Position numbers and translations under genes: made by a program | Shown here: one piece after another, positions 7,214 to 15,694 of the stretch | Position numbering within the stretch: the stretch's first letter is position 1 | Layout: each line of letters opens with the position of its first letter | Source: RQOF01 sp964461135 | Lineage (GTDB): Bacteria; Calditrichota; Calditrichia; RBG-13-44-9 | Direction of reading: 5' to 3' | NCBI GenBank assembly: GCA_964461135.1 | Contig: CAYWTB010000083.1 | Coordinates: forward strand, 1-20,976 | DNA length: 20,976 bases | The notes under the pieces: generated by a model | Databases searched by the model: none | The model's input: the letters and a program-made list of their open reading frames with translations, nothing else | Told to the model about the DNA's origin: nothing

Positions 7214-7284
7214 GTCGGTAGTTGGCGGTAGGCAGTCTGCAGAAAGACAAGATGAAGGATTAAGGATGAAGATTAAGGATTAAG
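7214..7284. repeat. Heptad array GTNGGCA to GATTAAG
   Basis: GTCGGTA, GTTGGCG, GTAGGCA, GTCTGCA and GAAAGAC run in register, then GATGAAG/GATTAAG units follow with a one-base slip near 7270. The segment CTGCAGAAAGACAAGATGAA recurs in reverse complement at about 15640-15665 and 15840-15865. Confidence 0.65.
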
Positions 7285-7341
7285 AATAATTGAATAAGAA
7301 CTTATAGCCCTTTAAACCTTGATTAACTTCACATTATCTTT

Positions 7342-7422
7342 GCCCTGAAAGGGCAACAGAAAATAAGACAGGGCAACGCCCTGTTCCCCAAAACACCGAT
7401 CGACCAAAAGCCCTGTAAGGGC
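7342..7422. repeat. Cluster of three short hairpins (GCCCT stems)
   Basis: GCCCT/AGGGC with loop GAA (7342-7354), ACAGGGC/GCCCTGT with loop AAC (7368-7384) and GCCCT/AGGGC with loop GTA (7410-7422). Two are followed by CAACAG or GAAATA. They resemble short REP-type hairpins. No transposase is present in the window. Confidence 0.6.
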
Positions 7423-7488
7423 GAAATAAAAAATCTGACACACAAAGTAATGTAGTCAGGATGAATGAGTACTCAGCGGTCATAAATA

Positions 7489-7773
7489 CAAGATGAAAGA
7501 TTAAGGTATTTATGTGAATCGGTCTTTAAATTTTATAAAATTGAGTTATTTGTGAGCCAAGCCCCGGAGGGGCGACATGTTTATAGAAAAAAGATAGCTC
7601 CCACCACTTTCTGAATCCCAGAGGGATGACATGTAAAAGAAGTTGGCAGTTGGCCCGTCAAAGGCCGGGCAAGCAGGGAGGACCAAGGCACAAGGCGCAA
7701 GGCTTCCTTCAGTCGGAAGGCTGCCCGTTTGAACATTATGGATTGGTGTTTTGTCTTATTCTATCAATTCGTG
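7489..7773 (+). repeat. ~285-bp dispersed repeat, copy A
   Basis: Its reverse complement is found at 15362-15650 (copy B) and its inner ~180 bp again at 15695-15873 (copy C). Within it are two 13-nt hairpins (7561-7573, GCCCC stem; 7615-7627, ATCCC stem), each followed by GACATG, a GTTGGCA pair (7642-7655) and CAAGGCA, CAAGGCG, CAAGGCT heptads (7684-7704). Relative to copy B it has one extra CAAGG heptad and lacks 14 bp (two heptads) at its left end. Both ends are approximate. Confidence 0.8.
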
Positions 7774-7906
7774 TAATTCGTGGATAAAAAACAGTTGGCC
7801 CTTCACTTTCCTGTGCCGGACAGGCCCTTCACTTCCTGGACCGAACAAGCGTGCACAAAAGAGAAACAACAGGCAGTCTGCAATGGCAATCTCTTATCTT
7901 TTTAAC

Positions 7907-7990
7907 CTTATCCCTTATCCAGTATCCAGCATCGAGTGGCCCTTATCCGTTATCCCTTTTCCTTGCGCCTTGAGCCTTGAGCCGTGCGCC
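7907..7990. repeat. 12-unit register-locked heptad array
   Basis: Twelve consecutive 7-bp units from 7907 to 7990, eleven of them ending in CC: CTTATCC twice, AGTATCC, AGCATCG, AGTGGCC, then CTTATCC, GTTATCC, CTTTTCC, TTGCGCC, TTGAGCC twice and GTGCGCC. The unit sequence changes several times while the register is kept. Confidence 0.75.
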
Positions 7991-8034
7991 AGCATTCCGT
8001 CCTCCCTGTCAACCTCCAGTTGACTCGGCCGGAC

Positions 8035-8052
8035 TAAACCATCCGTGGTTTA
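8035..8052. repeat. Hairpin with ATCC loop, TAAACC stem
   Basis: TAAACC, loop ATCCGT, GGTTTA. It is preceded by CCAGTTGACTCGGCCGG, which aligns with the flank of the 17250-17267 hairpin. The stem differs from that copy by two paired changes that keep complementarity. Confidence 0.6.
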
Positions 8053-8184
8053 GCCAGCATCCAGTATCCAGGATCGAGTCTCATAATGGCGTCTGTTGAT
8101 TCGTGGATTTATCAAATAACTTTTTTCTTTTTTCTTATACCTTTAAATTCCCTCACGACTAAATAGCTAAGCGTCATCTGTCTC

Positions 8185-8592
8185 ATGAATCGAAAACTCC
8201 TTGAAACCTTCATTGCCTTGCTTGTAGTGGCTCTGTGGTTATCCCTGATTATTCTTGGAGTTCGAAACCAGTTTAAAATATCCTCCGTGATGGCAGAGAA
8301 TTTTTACACCTTCCTGCAGACCCACCAGCCCATCATCATCGACTTGCGTGAATCCGTCGAATTACAGAGAAATCCCCTGGATTATCAACCCACCATTCAC
8401 CTCCCTTTTTTATTCCTGGAGAAACACCTGCAGCAGGTCAACATTCCACGGAACATGCCTGTACTATTTGTGTGCTCGGATGGTAACCGGGCCAGGCTCA
8501 TCTCTGCCCTGCTCCTGAAGCGCGGATACAAGTCTTACTATCTCAGATCGGGATTGCACTATTTACGGTTAAAAGAAAAGGAAAAGGGATAA
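8185..8592 (+). CDS. Membrane-anchored rhodanese-like protein
   Basis: 135 residues. Residues about 7-26 (TFIALLVVALWLSLIILGV) form one membrane helix, probably an N-terminal anchor with the rest outside the membrane. The remainder is a compact rhodanese domain: IIIDLRESVE at 50-59, then LFVCSDGNRARLIS, in which C97 and R102 form the active-site loop, and LLLKRGYKSYYLRSGL. It could carry persulfide sulfur on C97; the substrate is unknown. There is no clear Shine-Dalgarno site and no partner gene nearby. The last codons (KEKEKG) and the stop lie inside a heptad array, so the C-terminus may have been altered by the repeat. Confidence 0.75.
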   Translation: MNRKLLETFIALLVVALWLSLIILGVRNQFKISSVMAENFYTFLQTHQPIIIDLRESVELQRNPLDYQPTIHLPFLFLEKHLQQVNIPRNMPVLFVCSDGNRARLISALLLKRGYKSYYLRSGLHYLRLKEKEKG

Positions 8593-8612
8593 CGGGTAAA
8601 GACGAAAGGGGA
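8571..8612. repeat. Purine-rich heptad array overlapping a gene end
   Basis: Six units in register (AAAAGAA, AAGGAAA, AGGGATA, ACGGGTA, AAGACGA, AAGGGGA). The first three encode the C-terminus of the rhodanese-like protein, and its TAA stop lies within the GGGATAA stretch. Confidence 0.5.
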
Positions 8613-8725
8613 AATTAGTATCAACGAATTTAGCCAGGGAATTTATTCCCGGGTGATAGAGGTCACCAATATTTACCCTACTGGATTGGAGAGTATGGTA
8701 AATTCTTGAGGGTAGTAAAAAGAAT

Positions 8726-8802
8726 CCAGTATCCAGCTTTATGCTCTCCGCTTTCTGCATTCTGCTTTCTGCATTCTGCATTCTGCATTCTGCTTTCTGC
8801 AT
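8726..8802. repeat. 11-unit register-locked heptad array, TCTGCAT type
   Basis: CCAGTAT, CCAGCTT, TATGCTC, TCCGCTT, then seven TCTGCAT or TCTGCTT units with no register slip. The TCTGCAT block is the reverse complement of the GCAGAAA/GCAGAAT units at 1872-1885. Confidence 0.75.
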
Positions 8803-8864
8803 TTATGTACCCTAGGTCCTGAACTCTAAAGGCTACATCATTTTTATTTGTATGAAATTCGTGA

Positions 8865-8969
8865 TAATTCCCGTCTAAAGCCCGTCTAAAGCCCTGCCTG
8901 CCTGTCCGACGCCAGGCGGGCAGCAGGCAGGCGGGCAGGCCGGGCAGGCGTGAAATTCGTGGACTTAGA
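8865..8969. repeat. Expanded GCAGGC module
   Basis: Same ends as 5743-5807 (TAATTCCCGTCTAAAG ... ATTCGTGGACTTAG), but the start is duplicated (CCCGTCTAAAG twice) and the GC core is longer, including a CTGTCCG hairpin arm at about 8901-8922 like that at 2058-2079. Confidence 0.65.
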
Positions 8970-9109
8970 AAAGACGGTTGGCCGTTGGCAGTTGGCAAAA
9001 AAGATTTAAAAAGTGTGCTTGGGATATGAGCCGGAGGAAACAAGTTGTGAATCGCAGAGTACGGATTTCCCATCAAATTTTGAGAGAAGCGGGATAGCGC
9101 TTATATCCG

Positions 9110-9126
9110 AAAAATATCCTCAGGAT
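9110..9126 (-). terminator. Weak terminator-like hairpin after thrC
   Basis: On the minus strand ATCC, loop TGA, GGAT is followed by ATTTTT, 9 bp after the thrC stop. The stem is only 4 bp, so it would be a poor terminator; it is listed because of its position at the end of the threonine operon. Confidence 0.25.
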
Positions 9127-9134
9127 CAAAAACC

Positions 9135-10439
9135 TCAATTACGAAGAAGAAATTCCTTGAAATCATTAAATTTTGTGGACATCCTGATGGATTTTTTCTC
9201 TCTTGTTAAACATTCTTTCAGCCTATCCGGGACATCAACTTTAAAATTAAGCTCCTCATTTACTGCTTCGCTGAATTTCGCCGGATGAGCGGTCTCAAAA
9301 ACAATACCCTGATAGTCTTTAACATTTTTCTTGGCAATGAAGTCTATTAGTCCAAGATATCCCACCGCACCATGAGGATCCATAATGTAGTTATATTTGC
9401 CATAAATCTCCCCGATGGCTTCTCGGGTCTGATCATCGTTAAAACTTGCAGCATAAATTTCTTTATTCATTTTAGTAGAATCATTATCATAAAGTGCTGA
9501 TATTCGTTCAAAATTACTTGGATCACCTACATCCATTGCATTGGAAAGAGTTGCAATTGCACCTCCCGGCTTATAATTTCCGCTTTCCAAATAGCGGAGG
9601 AAAGTTTTATTGACATTTAGAGAAGCAATGAATCCGGCAACCGGTAATCCCATTTTACTTGCTAATATACCAGCAGTTAAATTTCCAAGATTACCAGATG
9701 GTACTGAATAGAACACAGATTCAATCGGACTTTTCACTTGTCCAAAAGCATGAAAATAATAAAAGCTTTGTGGTATCAGACGGGCGATATTTATGGAATT
9801 CGCCGATGATAATTTCTTTGATGCTTTTAATTCCGTATCCAGAAAAGCGCTTTTAACAAGCCGCTGGCAATCATCAAAGGTTCCCTCTACCTCCAAAGCC
9901 TGAACATTTCCCGAATAGGTGGTAAGTTGTTTCTCTTGAATTTCGCTGACCATACCCGATGGATAAAGGAGAATCACCCGGATACCGGGCTGATTATAAA
10001 ATCCATTCGCGACAGCACTGCCCGTATCACCTGATGTAGCTACCAGAACGGTTGTTTCCCTGTCATCATTCTGAGTATAACAGGAAAGAAGGCGTGCCAT
10101 AAACCGGGCACCAAAATCCTTGAAGGCCAGCGTAGGGCCATGAAACAGTTCGAGTATATGTATTCCATTATCTAAAGAAACCAGTGGTACCGGAAAATTT
10201 AATGCATCAGTCACAATTGTATTTAAATTTTCGGAAGACAGCTCATCCCCAAAGAAATGCTGCGCAATTTGGAAAGAAATCTCCAGGAAAGATAAGGCTG
10301 GCAGGTCCTGCATAATCGATTTTGGAATGGCAGGAATCTCAACCGGCATAAAAAGACCACCGTCATCGGCAATTCCCTTGATTACAGCTTGCCTGGCTGA
10401 AACGATACACCGCCTATTCAGTGTACTGTAAAATTTCAA
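9135..10439 (-). CDS. thrC: Threonine synthase
   Basis: 434 residues, the length of the long (E. coli-like) threonine synthase class. It converts O-phospho-L-homoserine to threonine with PLP. The N-terminal MKFYSTLNRRCIVSARQAV domain and ADDGGLFMP are typical. The PLP lysine is K107 in HGPTLAFKDFGARF, and the phosphate-binding region is VLVATSGDTGSAVANGF. The start codon is TTG at 10439-10437, with AAAGGA 7 nt upstream; no in-frame ATG fits better. It is the last gene of the thrA-asd-thrB-thrC operon, 34 bp after thrB, so it is probably co-transcribed. The protein appears complete. Confidence 0.94.
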   Translation of the reverse strand: MKFYSTLNRRCIVSARQAVIKGIADDGGLFMPVEIPAIPKSIMQDLPALSFLEISFQIAQHFFGDELSSENLNTIVTDALNFPVPLVSLDNGIHILELFHGPTLAFKDFGARFMARLLSCYTQNDDRETTVLVATSGDTGSAVANGFYNQPGIRVILLYPSGMVSEIQEKQLTTYSGNVQALEVEGTFDDCQRLVKSAFLDTELKASKKLSSANSINIARLIPQSFYYFHAFGQVKSPIESVFYSVPSGNLGNLTAGILASKMGLPVAGFIASLNVNKTFLRYLESGNYKPGGAIATLSNAMDVGDPSNFERISALYDNDSTKMNKEIYAASFNDDQTREAIGEIYGKYNYIMDPHGAVGYLGLIDFIAKKNVKDYQGIVFETAHPAKFSEAVNEELNFKVDVPDRLKECLTREKKSIRMSTKFNDFKEFLLRN

Positions 10440-10473
10440 TAAAAATTCCTTTTTACTATAGATAAAGCAAAGA

Positions 10474-11421
10474 TTAATTTATAATTTCCAAAACAACGGG
10501 TCCACTTTTATTGATCTTCGAAACATAAATATCACTTTCGATTTTCAAAGAGGCAAAAACCGCTTTCATTTTTTCACCGGCACTCCTGGAGGTCTCTTTG
10601 CTGTCACACAAGGCAAACACTGAGGGTCCGGAACCGGATATACTGCTTCCCAGAGCACCTGCATTCATAGCAGCATCTTTAACAGCATAAAAACCAGGAA
10701 TTTTTTGTGAGCGGACAGGCTCAATTATCTTGTCATCCATTGACCTTGAGATAAGTCCTAAATCATTCTTCATCAAACCCGCTACCATTCCCGCAATATT
10801 ACCCCATTGTGTTACCGCCAGACTTAATGGAATATCAGTAGGGATGATGCGCCGCATCTCTGATGTGGGTAATTCAATCTGAGGATGGATTACGACGCAA
10901 TACAGATTTTCAGGATAATCCAGGTTGATTATTTCCAACGGTTGCATACTTCTCACCAGAATGAATCCCCCGAACAGAGAGGCAGCCGTATTATCTGCAT
11001 GTATATTTCCACCACTACTGATCTTTTCACCTTCCAGGGCAAAAGGAAGAAGTTCATTTTTATTCAACGGTTTATCCAGTAACTCATTTAAGGCAAAGAC
11101 CGCAGCCACTGCACTGGCGGCACTGGACCCCAATCCGCTGCATAACGGCATTTTTTTATAAATTTCTAATTCAAGTCCGATATCCAGTTTGAGATAATTA
11201 TAAAGTGAGAGAACAGCGCGTCCGGCTGTATTTTCCTCCGGATTCAGGGGAATTCGTCCATCATCATTATATATTTTCCTAATAAATATACCCGGCTCTT
11301 TTTTCAATCTCAAAATCAACTCATCCCCCGGCCACTCAACCGCAAAACCCAGAATATCAAATCCGCATCCGACATTTGTTACTGAAGCAGGAGCAAATAC
11401 TTTTATTTCCTTATGAGCCAA
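10474..11421 (-). CDS. thrB: Homoserine kinase (GHMP family)
   Basis: 315 residues, usual for ThrB. It phosphorylates homoserine with ATP to give the substrate of ThrC. GHMP motifs are all present: PASVTNVGCGFDILGFA at 11-27 (motif 1), MPLCSGLGSSAASAVAA at 91-107 (ATP loop), and ALGSSISGSGPSVFALCD at 256-273 (motif 3). The start is TTG at 11421-11419, preceded by AGGAG at an ideal 8-nt spacing. A nearby ATG is out of frame. It lies 95 bp after asd and 34 bp before thrC. A second homoserine-kinase candidate, the apgM-family gene at 3078-4295, lies elsewhere in the window. Confidence 0.94.
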   Translation of the reverse strand: MAHKEIKVFAPASVTNVGCGFDILGFAVEWPGDELILRLKKEPGIFIRKIYNDDGRIPLNPEENTAGRAVLSLYNYLKLDIGLELEIYKKMPLCSGLGSSAASAVAAVFALNELLDKPLNKNELLPFALEGEKISSGGNIHADNTAASLFGGFILVRSMQPLEIINLDYPENLYCVVIHPQIELPTSEMRRIIPTDIPLSLAVTQWGNIAGMVAGLMKNDLGLISRSMDDKIIEPVRSQKIPGFYAVKDAAMNAGALGSSISGSGPSVFALCDSKETSRSAGEKMKAVFASLKIESDIYVSKINKSGPVVLEIIN

Positions 11422-11516
11422 ATCATATTCTCCTGATAGACTGCATGTATTTTTGAGCCGATAAAACAGAAAAATGAGTTTTCAGAAAATCAAATACTCA
11501 GTGGGAAACCATCTTC

Positions 11517-12563
11517 CTAAATTAATCCCTTTACCTTCATCATTTCCGCACATAATATAGCACCTCCTGCAGCACCCCGTATGGTATTGTGCGATAAAAT
11601 CACAAATTTGTAATCAAATAAAGAATCAGGACGAAGTCGTCCTATGGACACAGCCATACCCTTATCCAGATTGCGATGAAGCTTGGGTTGCGGATAGTGG
11701 TCCTGGTGGAAATAATAGATCGGTTTAGCAGGAGCCGACGGAAGATCGAGTATCTGGGGTTCTCCTGAAAAATTTAACCAGCTATTAATGAGCTCATCAG
11801 GACCCGCATTTTTTTTCAATTTTATTTGAACACATTCCAGATGTCCATCCAATACGGCGACCCGGTTACATTGAGCACTTATGTTTAGTTCTAAAGGTTG
11901 AATGCCACCGTCCTTAAAAGTACCAAAAATTTTCTTCGGTTCGGACTCCAATTTATCTTCCTCTCCGGAAATGTAGGGAATAACATTGTCCAGAATATCG
12001 AGGCTGGCGACACCAGGATAACCTGCGCCAGAAAGCGCCTGTAAAGTAACCACGTTTACCTCCGCAAGTCCGAATGCATCTAAAAGGGGTTTAAGTGCTA
12101 ACACCAGCCCGGTAGTAGAACAATTCGGATTTGTTACGATGCACCCACCATCATATGGCTGACTGGCCGTAATATCCAGATGATCTGAATTAATCTCAGG
12201 GACCAGTAAGGGGACATCTGTATCCATGCGATGATTTTTGGAATTGGAAATTACGGTATATCCATTCCTGGCGAAGTCTGTTTCGATCTCTCCGGCAACT
12301 CGGGCATCCAGACCTGAAAATACAACTTTACATTTCAGTCCCGGTTCGCATGGTTTTAATTCAAGATTGCCAATTTTTTCGGGCAGGGGTACAGATGAAA
12401 CCCAATTTACACAATCGCTGTATCTTTTATTTGCAGATTTTTCAGAAGCAGCAATTTCTGTTATTTCAAACCAGGGATGTCCGGATAATAATTCAATAAA
12501 TTTTTGTCCTACACTCCCGGTAGCTCCCAGAACTCCCACCGGAATTTTATGTGAAGATTGCAT
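11517..12563 (-). CDS. asd: Aspartate-semialdehyde dehydrogenase (archaeal/fungal-type subclass)
   Basis: 348 residues. It reduces aspartyl phosphate to aspartate semialdehyde with NADPH, linking the aspartokinase and homoserine dehydrogenase halves of ThrA. The nucleotide loop is VGVLGATGSVGQKFIELL (9-26). The catalytic cysteine is C148 in VTNPNCSTTGLVLALKPL, the form seen in the ~350-residue archaeal/yeast-like subclass and not in classical E. coli Asd. RVAVLDGHLECVQ holds the probable acid-base histidine, H241. AAGGA lies 6 nt before the ATG. It sits 65 bp downstream of thrA, clearly in the same operon. Its product could also feed lysine or methionine synthesis. Confidence 0.93.
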   Translation of the reverse strand: MQSSHKIPVGVLGATGSVGQKFIELLSGHPWFEITEIAASEKSANKRYSDCVNWVSSVPLPEKIGNLELKPCEPGLKCKVVFSGLDARVAGEIETDFARNGYTVISNSKNHRMDTDVPLLVPEINSDHLDITASQPYDGGCIVTNPNCSTTGLVLALKPLLDAFGLAEVNVVTLQALSGAGYPGVASLDILDNVIPYISGEEDKLESEPKKIFGTFKDGGIQPLELNISAQCNRVAVLDGHLECVQIKLKKNAGPDELINSWLNFSGEPQILDLPSAPAKPIYYFHQDHYPQPKLHRNLDKGMAVSIGRLRPDSLFDYKFVILSHNTIRGAAGGAILCAEMMKVKGLI

Positions 12564-12628
12564 TAAATATCCTTCTCATATTTTAATATTCTATTTTATC
12601 TTATCTTAAATTTTGAACCGGATTCATA

Positions 12629-15085
12629 TCAACTTAAATATTGTGCGACTCTCAGCACATCTGCAAGCACACCAGCTGCCGTTACATCGCTACCCGCACC
12701 GGGACCCTTGATGACAATCGGTCTGTCTTTACTGTGCAGAGTCGTAAATGCAAAGATATTATCTGATCCGGAGAGATGAAAAAAAGGATGTTCAGCATCG
12801 ACCTCTTTCAGGGAAACTTCGGCTTTATTGTTTTCAATCAGACCAATATATCGCAATACCCTGCCCTTCCGGGCAGCTTCCAGTCTCCTTTTTGCAAATT
12901 CGGGGTCAAGCTGCTCGAGGTTTTGTAAAAACTCTTCCGGTGAGCCAGCAATCAATGCTGTGTCAGGAATCAGTTTCTCCGTCTTAATCTGATCCAATTC
13001 CATTTGAATGCCAATTTCACGGCACAAAATCAGTAATTTTCTGGCCACATCTCTTCCATCCAAATCATCGCGCGGATCAGGTTCTGTATATCCTTTTTTT
13101 ACTGCTTCCCGCACGGACTCACTGAAATTTTTCCCGTCACCCAAGGAATTCAAAATATAACTTATTGTACCGGACAGGACCGCCTCAACCCGGATAATCT
13201 TATCTCCGCCGGAAATCAGATCCCGAATTGTTCCCATAACAGGCAATCCTGCCCCAACATTCGTTTCATAAAAATATTTCACATTATGACTCTGAGCTGT
13301 CTTCTTTATTTCACGGTAAATCGGATATCCTCCCGAATTTGCCTTCTTATTGGCTGTAACAATGGAAATATTCGCTTCCAGGATTTCGATGTATTTTCTT
13401 GATACTTCTTCACTGGCAGTACAGTCGATAAAAATACTGCCCGGTAAATTCAATTTTATCATACTTTTTATAAAATAGTCCAAGTTTGCAGCTGCACCGG
13501 AATCTTCCAGTAAAGAATTCCAATTAGTAATGTTAATCCCTTTATCGTTTATAATCATTCTACGGGTATTACATATGCCGATAAGTTCTGTTGTAAATCC
13601 ATATTCGTCATAAATATATTTTTTCTGATCATATAGTTTTTGAAGAAGGGTACTGCCAATTTTCCCGGTGCCCACCAGAAAAAGTCTGAGTACATTTTCC
13701 CCCCGGGTAAAAAAAGCATCATGAAGAACATTAAGAGCTTTTACCACTTCTTTTTTAGAAATGACTACGGAAATATTCAATTCTGAAGATCCCTGTGCAA
13801 TTGCAGCTACATTTATTCCACTTTTGCCCAGTGCCTGAAAGGTTTTACCTGATACACCCGGAGTCTGGCGCATATTCTCGCCAACAATGGCCAGAATGGT
13901 CAATTGTTTTTGAACTTCGATCTCACTAATCATTTTATCCCGGATTTCATAACGGAATTCATATCTCAGTGCTTTTCTGGCTTTTTCCGCATCGGCTGGC
14001 AGAATTGCAAAGCAAACCGAATGCTCCGAAGAGGCCTGGGTAATCAGAATTACATTGATCTGCTGTTCTGCCAATGTTGTGAAAATTCTCCGGGCAACAC
14101 CAGCTACTCCCACCATTCCGCTCCCCTGCACATTGATCAGTGCGATGTCGTCAATAGAAGATATTCCCTTGATGGTATATTGGTTGGAATTTGATTTGTG
14201 ATGAATAATAGTTCCGGGAGCCTCGGGATTAAAGGTGTTCTTTATATGAATGGGTATTTTTTTGTCCAATGCCGGTTGCATAGTTGAGGGGTGAATCACC
14301 TTGGCCCCAAAGTGCGAGAGTTCCATGGCTTCTTCATAACTTAGCCTGGAAATAGTAAAGGCATTTTCGACTTTGCCGGGATCAGCCGTCATTACCCCAT
14401 CCACATCTGTCCATATTTCGATGGCGTCAGCCTCCAGGGTAGCTCCAAAAATGGAAGCCGTGTAGTCCGATCCGCTTCTCCCCAGGGTAGTTGTTTCATT
14501 GCGAGAGGTCGATCCAATAAATCCGGTAACTATCTGAGGCAGTGAATGCGTTTTTATATATTTTTTTATATTTCGGTTAGTTTTACTGAAATCGACTTTG
14601 GCGGAACCGAATTGTTCATCTGTCTTGACGAGTTTCCTACTGTCTATAAATTCACAGGGCGTTCCTCCGTCCAACAGGGCTTCACTGATAATAAATGCCG
14701 AAAGCCGCTCCCCAAAACTCATGACGAAATCCAGGGTTCTGGGAGAGAGTTCCCGCACCAGATGCAGACCATGCAGGACATCCCTCAAATCATCCAGCCA
14801 TTTCCGAACAACGAGTTGGGCCTTTTTCTGATTATCAGGTGAAATCAATTTATTGATAATATCCAGGTGTCGATGTTCAATTTCATCATATAGACTTTTA
14901 TACTTATTAACACCCTGCGAAGCCATCTGACTCATTTGAATCAGATAATTGGTAATGCCCTGAAAAGCTGAAACTACAACGATTATATTCCCATTTTCAC
15001 TAATGGCTTGCCGGACAATTGCGATTACTTTAGAGATAATCTCAAAATTACCAACTGAAGAGCCCCCGAATTTCATCACTTTCAT
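12629..15085 (-). CDS. thrA: Bifunctional aspartokinase / homoserine dehydrogenase
   Basis: 818 residues, matching ThrA (820 in E. coli). Residues 1-300 form the aspartokinase (MKFGGSSVGN; FGERLSAFIISE; TTTLGRSGSDYTAS; EIWTDVDGVMTADP). Two ACT-like regulatory segments follow (about 319-360 and 401-442), each of the form seen in threonine-controlled enzymes, so feedback inhibition is likely. The homoserine dehydrogenase begins near 466 (RLFLVGTGKIGSTLL, NAD(P) loop), with TANKKANSGG, NVGAGLPVMGTIRDL and GYTEPDPRDDLDGRDVARK. It catalyses the first and third steps from aspartate to threonine and is the first gene of the operon. The Shine-Dalgarno site is weak (GGTG). An internal ATG three codons on is possible. 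Confidence 0.95.
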   Translation of the reverse strand: MKVMKFGGSSVGNFEIISKVIAIVRQAISENGNIIVVVSAFQGITNYLIQMSQMASQGVNKYKSLYDEIEHRHLDIINKLISPDNQKKAQLVVRKWLDDLRDVLHGLHLVRELSPRTLDFVMSFGERLSAFIISEALLDGGTPCEFIDSRKLVKTDEQFGSAKVDFSKTNRNIKKYIKTHSLPQIVTGFIGSTSRNETTTLGRSGSDYTASIFGATLEADAIEIWTDVDGVMTADPGKVENAFTISRLSYEEAMELSHFGAKVIHPSTMQPALDKKIPIHIKNTFNPEAPGTIIHHKSNSNQYTIKGISSIDDIALINVQGSGMVGVAGVARRIFTTLAEQQINVILITQASSEHSVCFAILPADAEKARKALRYEFRYEIRDKMISEIEVQKQLTILAIVGENMRQTPGVSGKTFQALGKSGINVAAIAQGSSELNISVVISKKEVVKALNVLHDAFFTRGENVLRLFLVGTGKIGSTLLQKLYDQKKYIYDEYGFTTELIGICNTRRMIINDKGINITNWNSLLEDSGAAANLDYFIKSMIKLNLPGSIFIDCTASEEVSRKYIEILEANISIVTANKKANSGGYPIYREIKKTAQSHNVKYFYETNVGAGLPVMGTIRDLISGGDKIIRVEAVLSGTISYILNSLGDGKNFSESVREAVKKGYTEPDPRDDLDGRDVARKLLILCREIGIQMELDQIKTEKLIPDTALIAGSPEEFLQNLEQLDPEFAKRRLEAARKGRVLRYIGLIENNKAEVSLKEVDAEHPFFHLSGSDNIFAFTTLHSKDRPIVIKGPGAGSDVTAAGVLADVLRVAQYLS

Positions 15086-15361
15086 GATTCACACCAATAA
15101 ATTGATCCACTTATTTTGTTGTTGATTCATGAGTATCCACACTGGGAATACCTGCTATTCTGATAATTTACAAACAAGATATTTCGATAAAATGTAAAAA
15201 TATCACAATTATTCGCTTTCAGAATTAAATTCATTGATTTTTTTAAATGATTATGCCCCTAGCTCCGAAAACTCGCATGCTGTCATTGTTACGAAAGTGA
15301 CCACTATGTGGTGAGACATGGATGTCGCGGCCCGTCAGTTGCCGGCTTTTGGCGGTAATTC
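15086..15361. other. Upstream region of the threonine operon
   Basis: Minus-strand transcription of thrA must begin here, but no clear -35/-10 pair stands out. There is no Thr/Ile-rich leader peptide and no terminator/antiterminator pair, so classical attenuation is not supported. It contains the 23-nt motif at 15245-15267, inverted relative to 30-52, and a hairpin at 15300-15312. Sequence from ~15314 onward merges into the repeat block. Confidence 0.5.
15300..15312. repeat. 13-nt hairpin, ACCAC stem
   Basis: ACCAC, loop TAT, GTGGT, followed by GAGACATG. Same stem as 5312-5324 with a different loop, and the same ACATG tail as the hairpins at 7561 and 7615. Confidence 0.5.
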
Positions 15362-15650
15362 CACGAATTAATAGAATAAGACAAAACAACAATTTATAAT
15401 TTTAAAGGGAGCAGACTTCGGACTGAAGGAAGCCTTGTGCCTTGGTCCTTCCTGCTTGCCCGGCCCTTGACGGGCTAACTGTCAACTTCTTTTACATGTC
15501 ATCCCTCTGGGATTCAGAAAGTGTTGGGGGCTATTTTTTTCTATAAACATGTCGCCCCTCCGGGGCTTGGCTCCCGAATAACTCAATTTTATAAAATTTA
15601 AAGAACGATTCACATAAATACCTTAATCTTTCATCCTTAATCCTTCATCT
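15362..15650 (-). repeat. ~285-bp dispersed repeat, copy B
   Basis: Reverse complement of copy A (7489-7773) over its length, from CACGAATTAATAGAATAAG to the CTTAATC/CTTCATC heptads. It keeps both 13-nt hairpins (15501-15513 and 15554-15566). It lacks one CAAGG heptad that copy A has and carries two additional GATTAAG/GATGAAG-type heptads. The heptads continue without register slip into CTGCAGACTGCC units up to about 15684. Confidence 0.8.
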
Positions 15651-15694
15651 TGTCTTTCTGCAGACTGCCTACTATCTACTGCAGACTGTTTTTT

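Larger units (their letters stand above)
7128..8184. other. Large gene-free repeat block between serA and the rhodanese gene
   Basis: About 1 kb with no supported gene. It holds heptads (7214-7284), three 5-bp-stem hairpins (7342-7422), one copy of a ~285-bp dispersed repeat (7489-7773), AATTCGTG words (7765-7780), a 12-unit heptad array (7907-7990) and a covarying hairpin (8035-8052). From 8053 to 8184 it is unremarkable AT-rich sequence that probably includes the promoter of the next gene, though no clear boxes are seen. Confidence 0.6.
8593..9134. other. Convergent gap between the rhodanese gene and thrC
   Basis: No gene is supported. It contains the tail of a heptad array, a GGGAA/TTCCC stem-loop (8637-8650), the long TCTGCAT heptad array (8726-8802), the GCAGGC module (8865-8969), GTTGGCA-type units at about 8976-8998 and a weak hairpin beside the thrC stop. 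Minus-strand frames through it are translated heptads. Confidence 0.6.

Noticed and set aside
8569..9076. Two minus-strand open frames with a repeating QNAE-like peptide
   Set aside because: The peptide is the translation of the TCTGCAT heptads in different frames, not a protein.
11422..11516. Possible terminator or internal promoter between asd and thrB
   Set aside because: No stable stem with a T-run and no convincing promoter boxes; the gap is consistent with read-through in one operon.
15240..15290. Short frame upstream of thrA considered as a threonine attenuator leader
   Set aside because: The 11-codon frame has no run of Thr or Ile codons, and no terminator/antiterminator hairpins follow.
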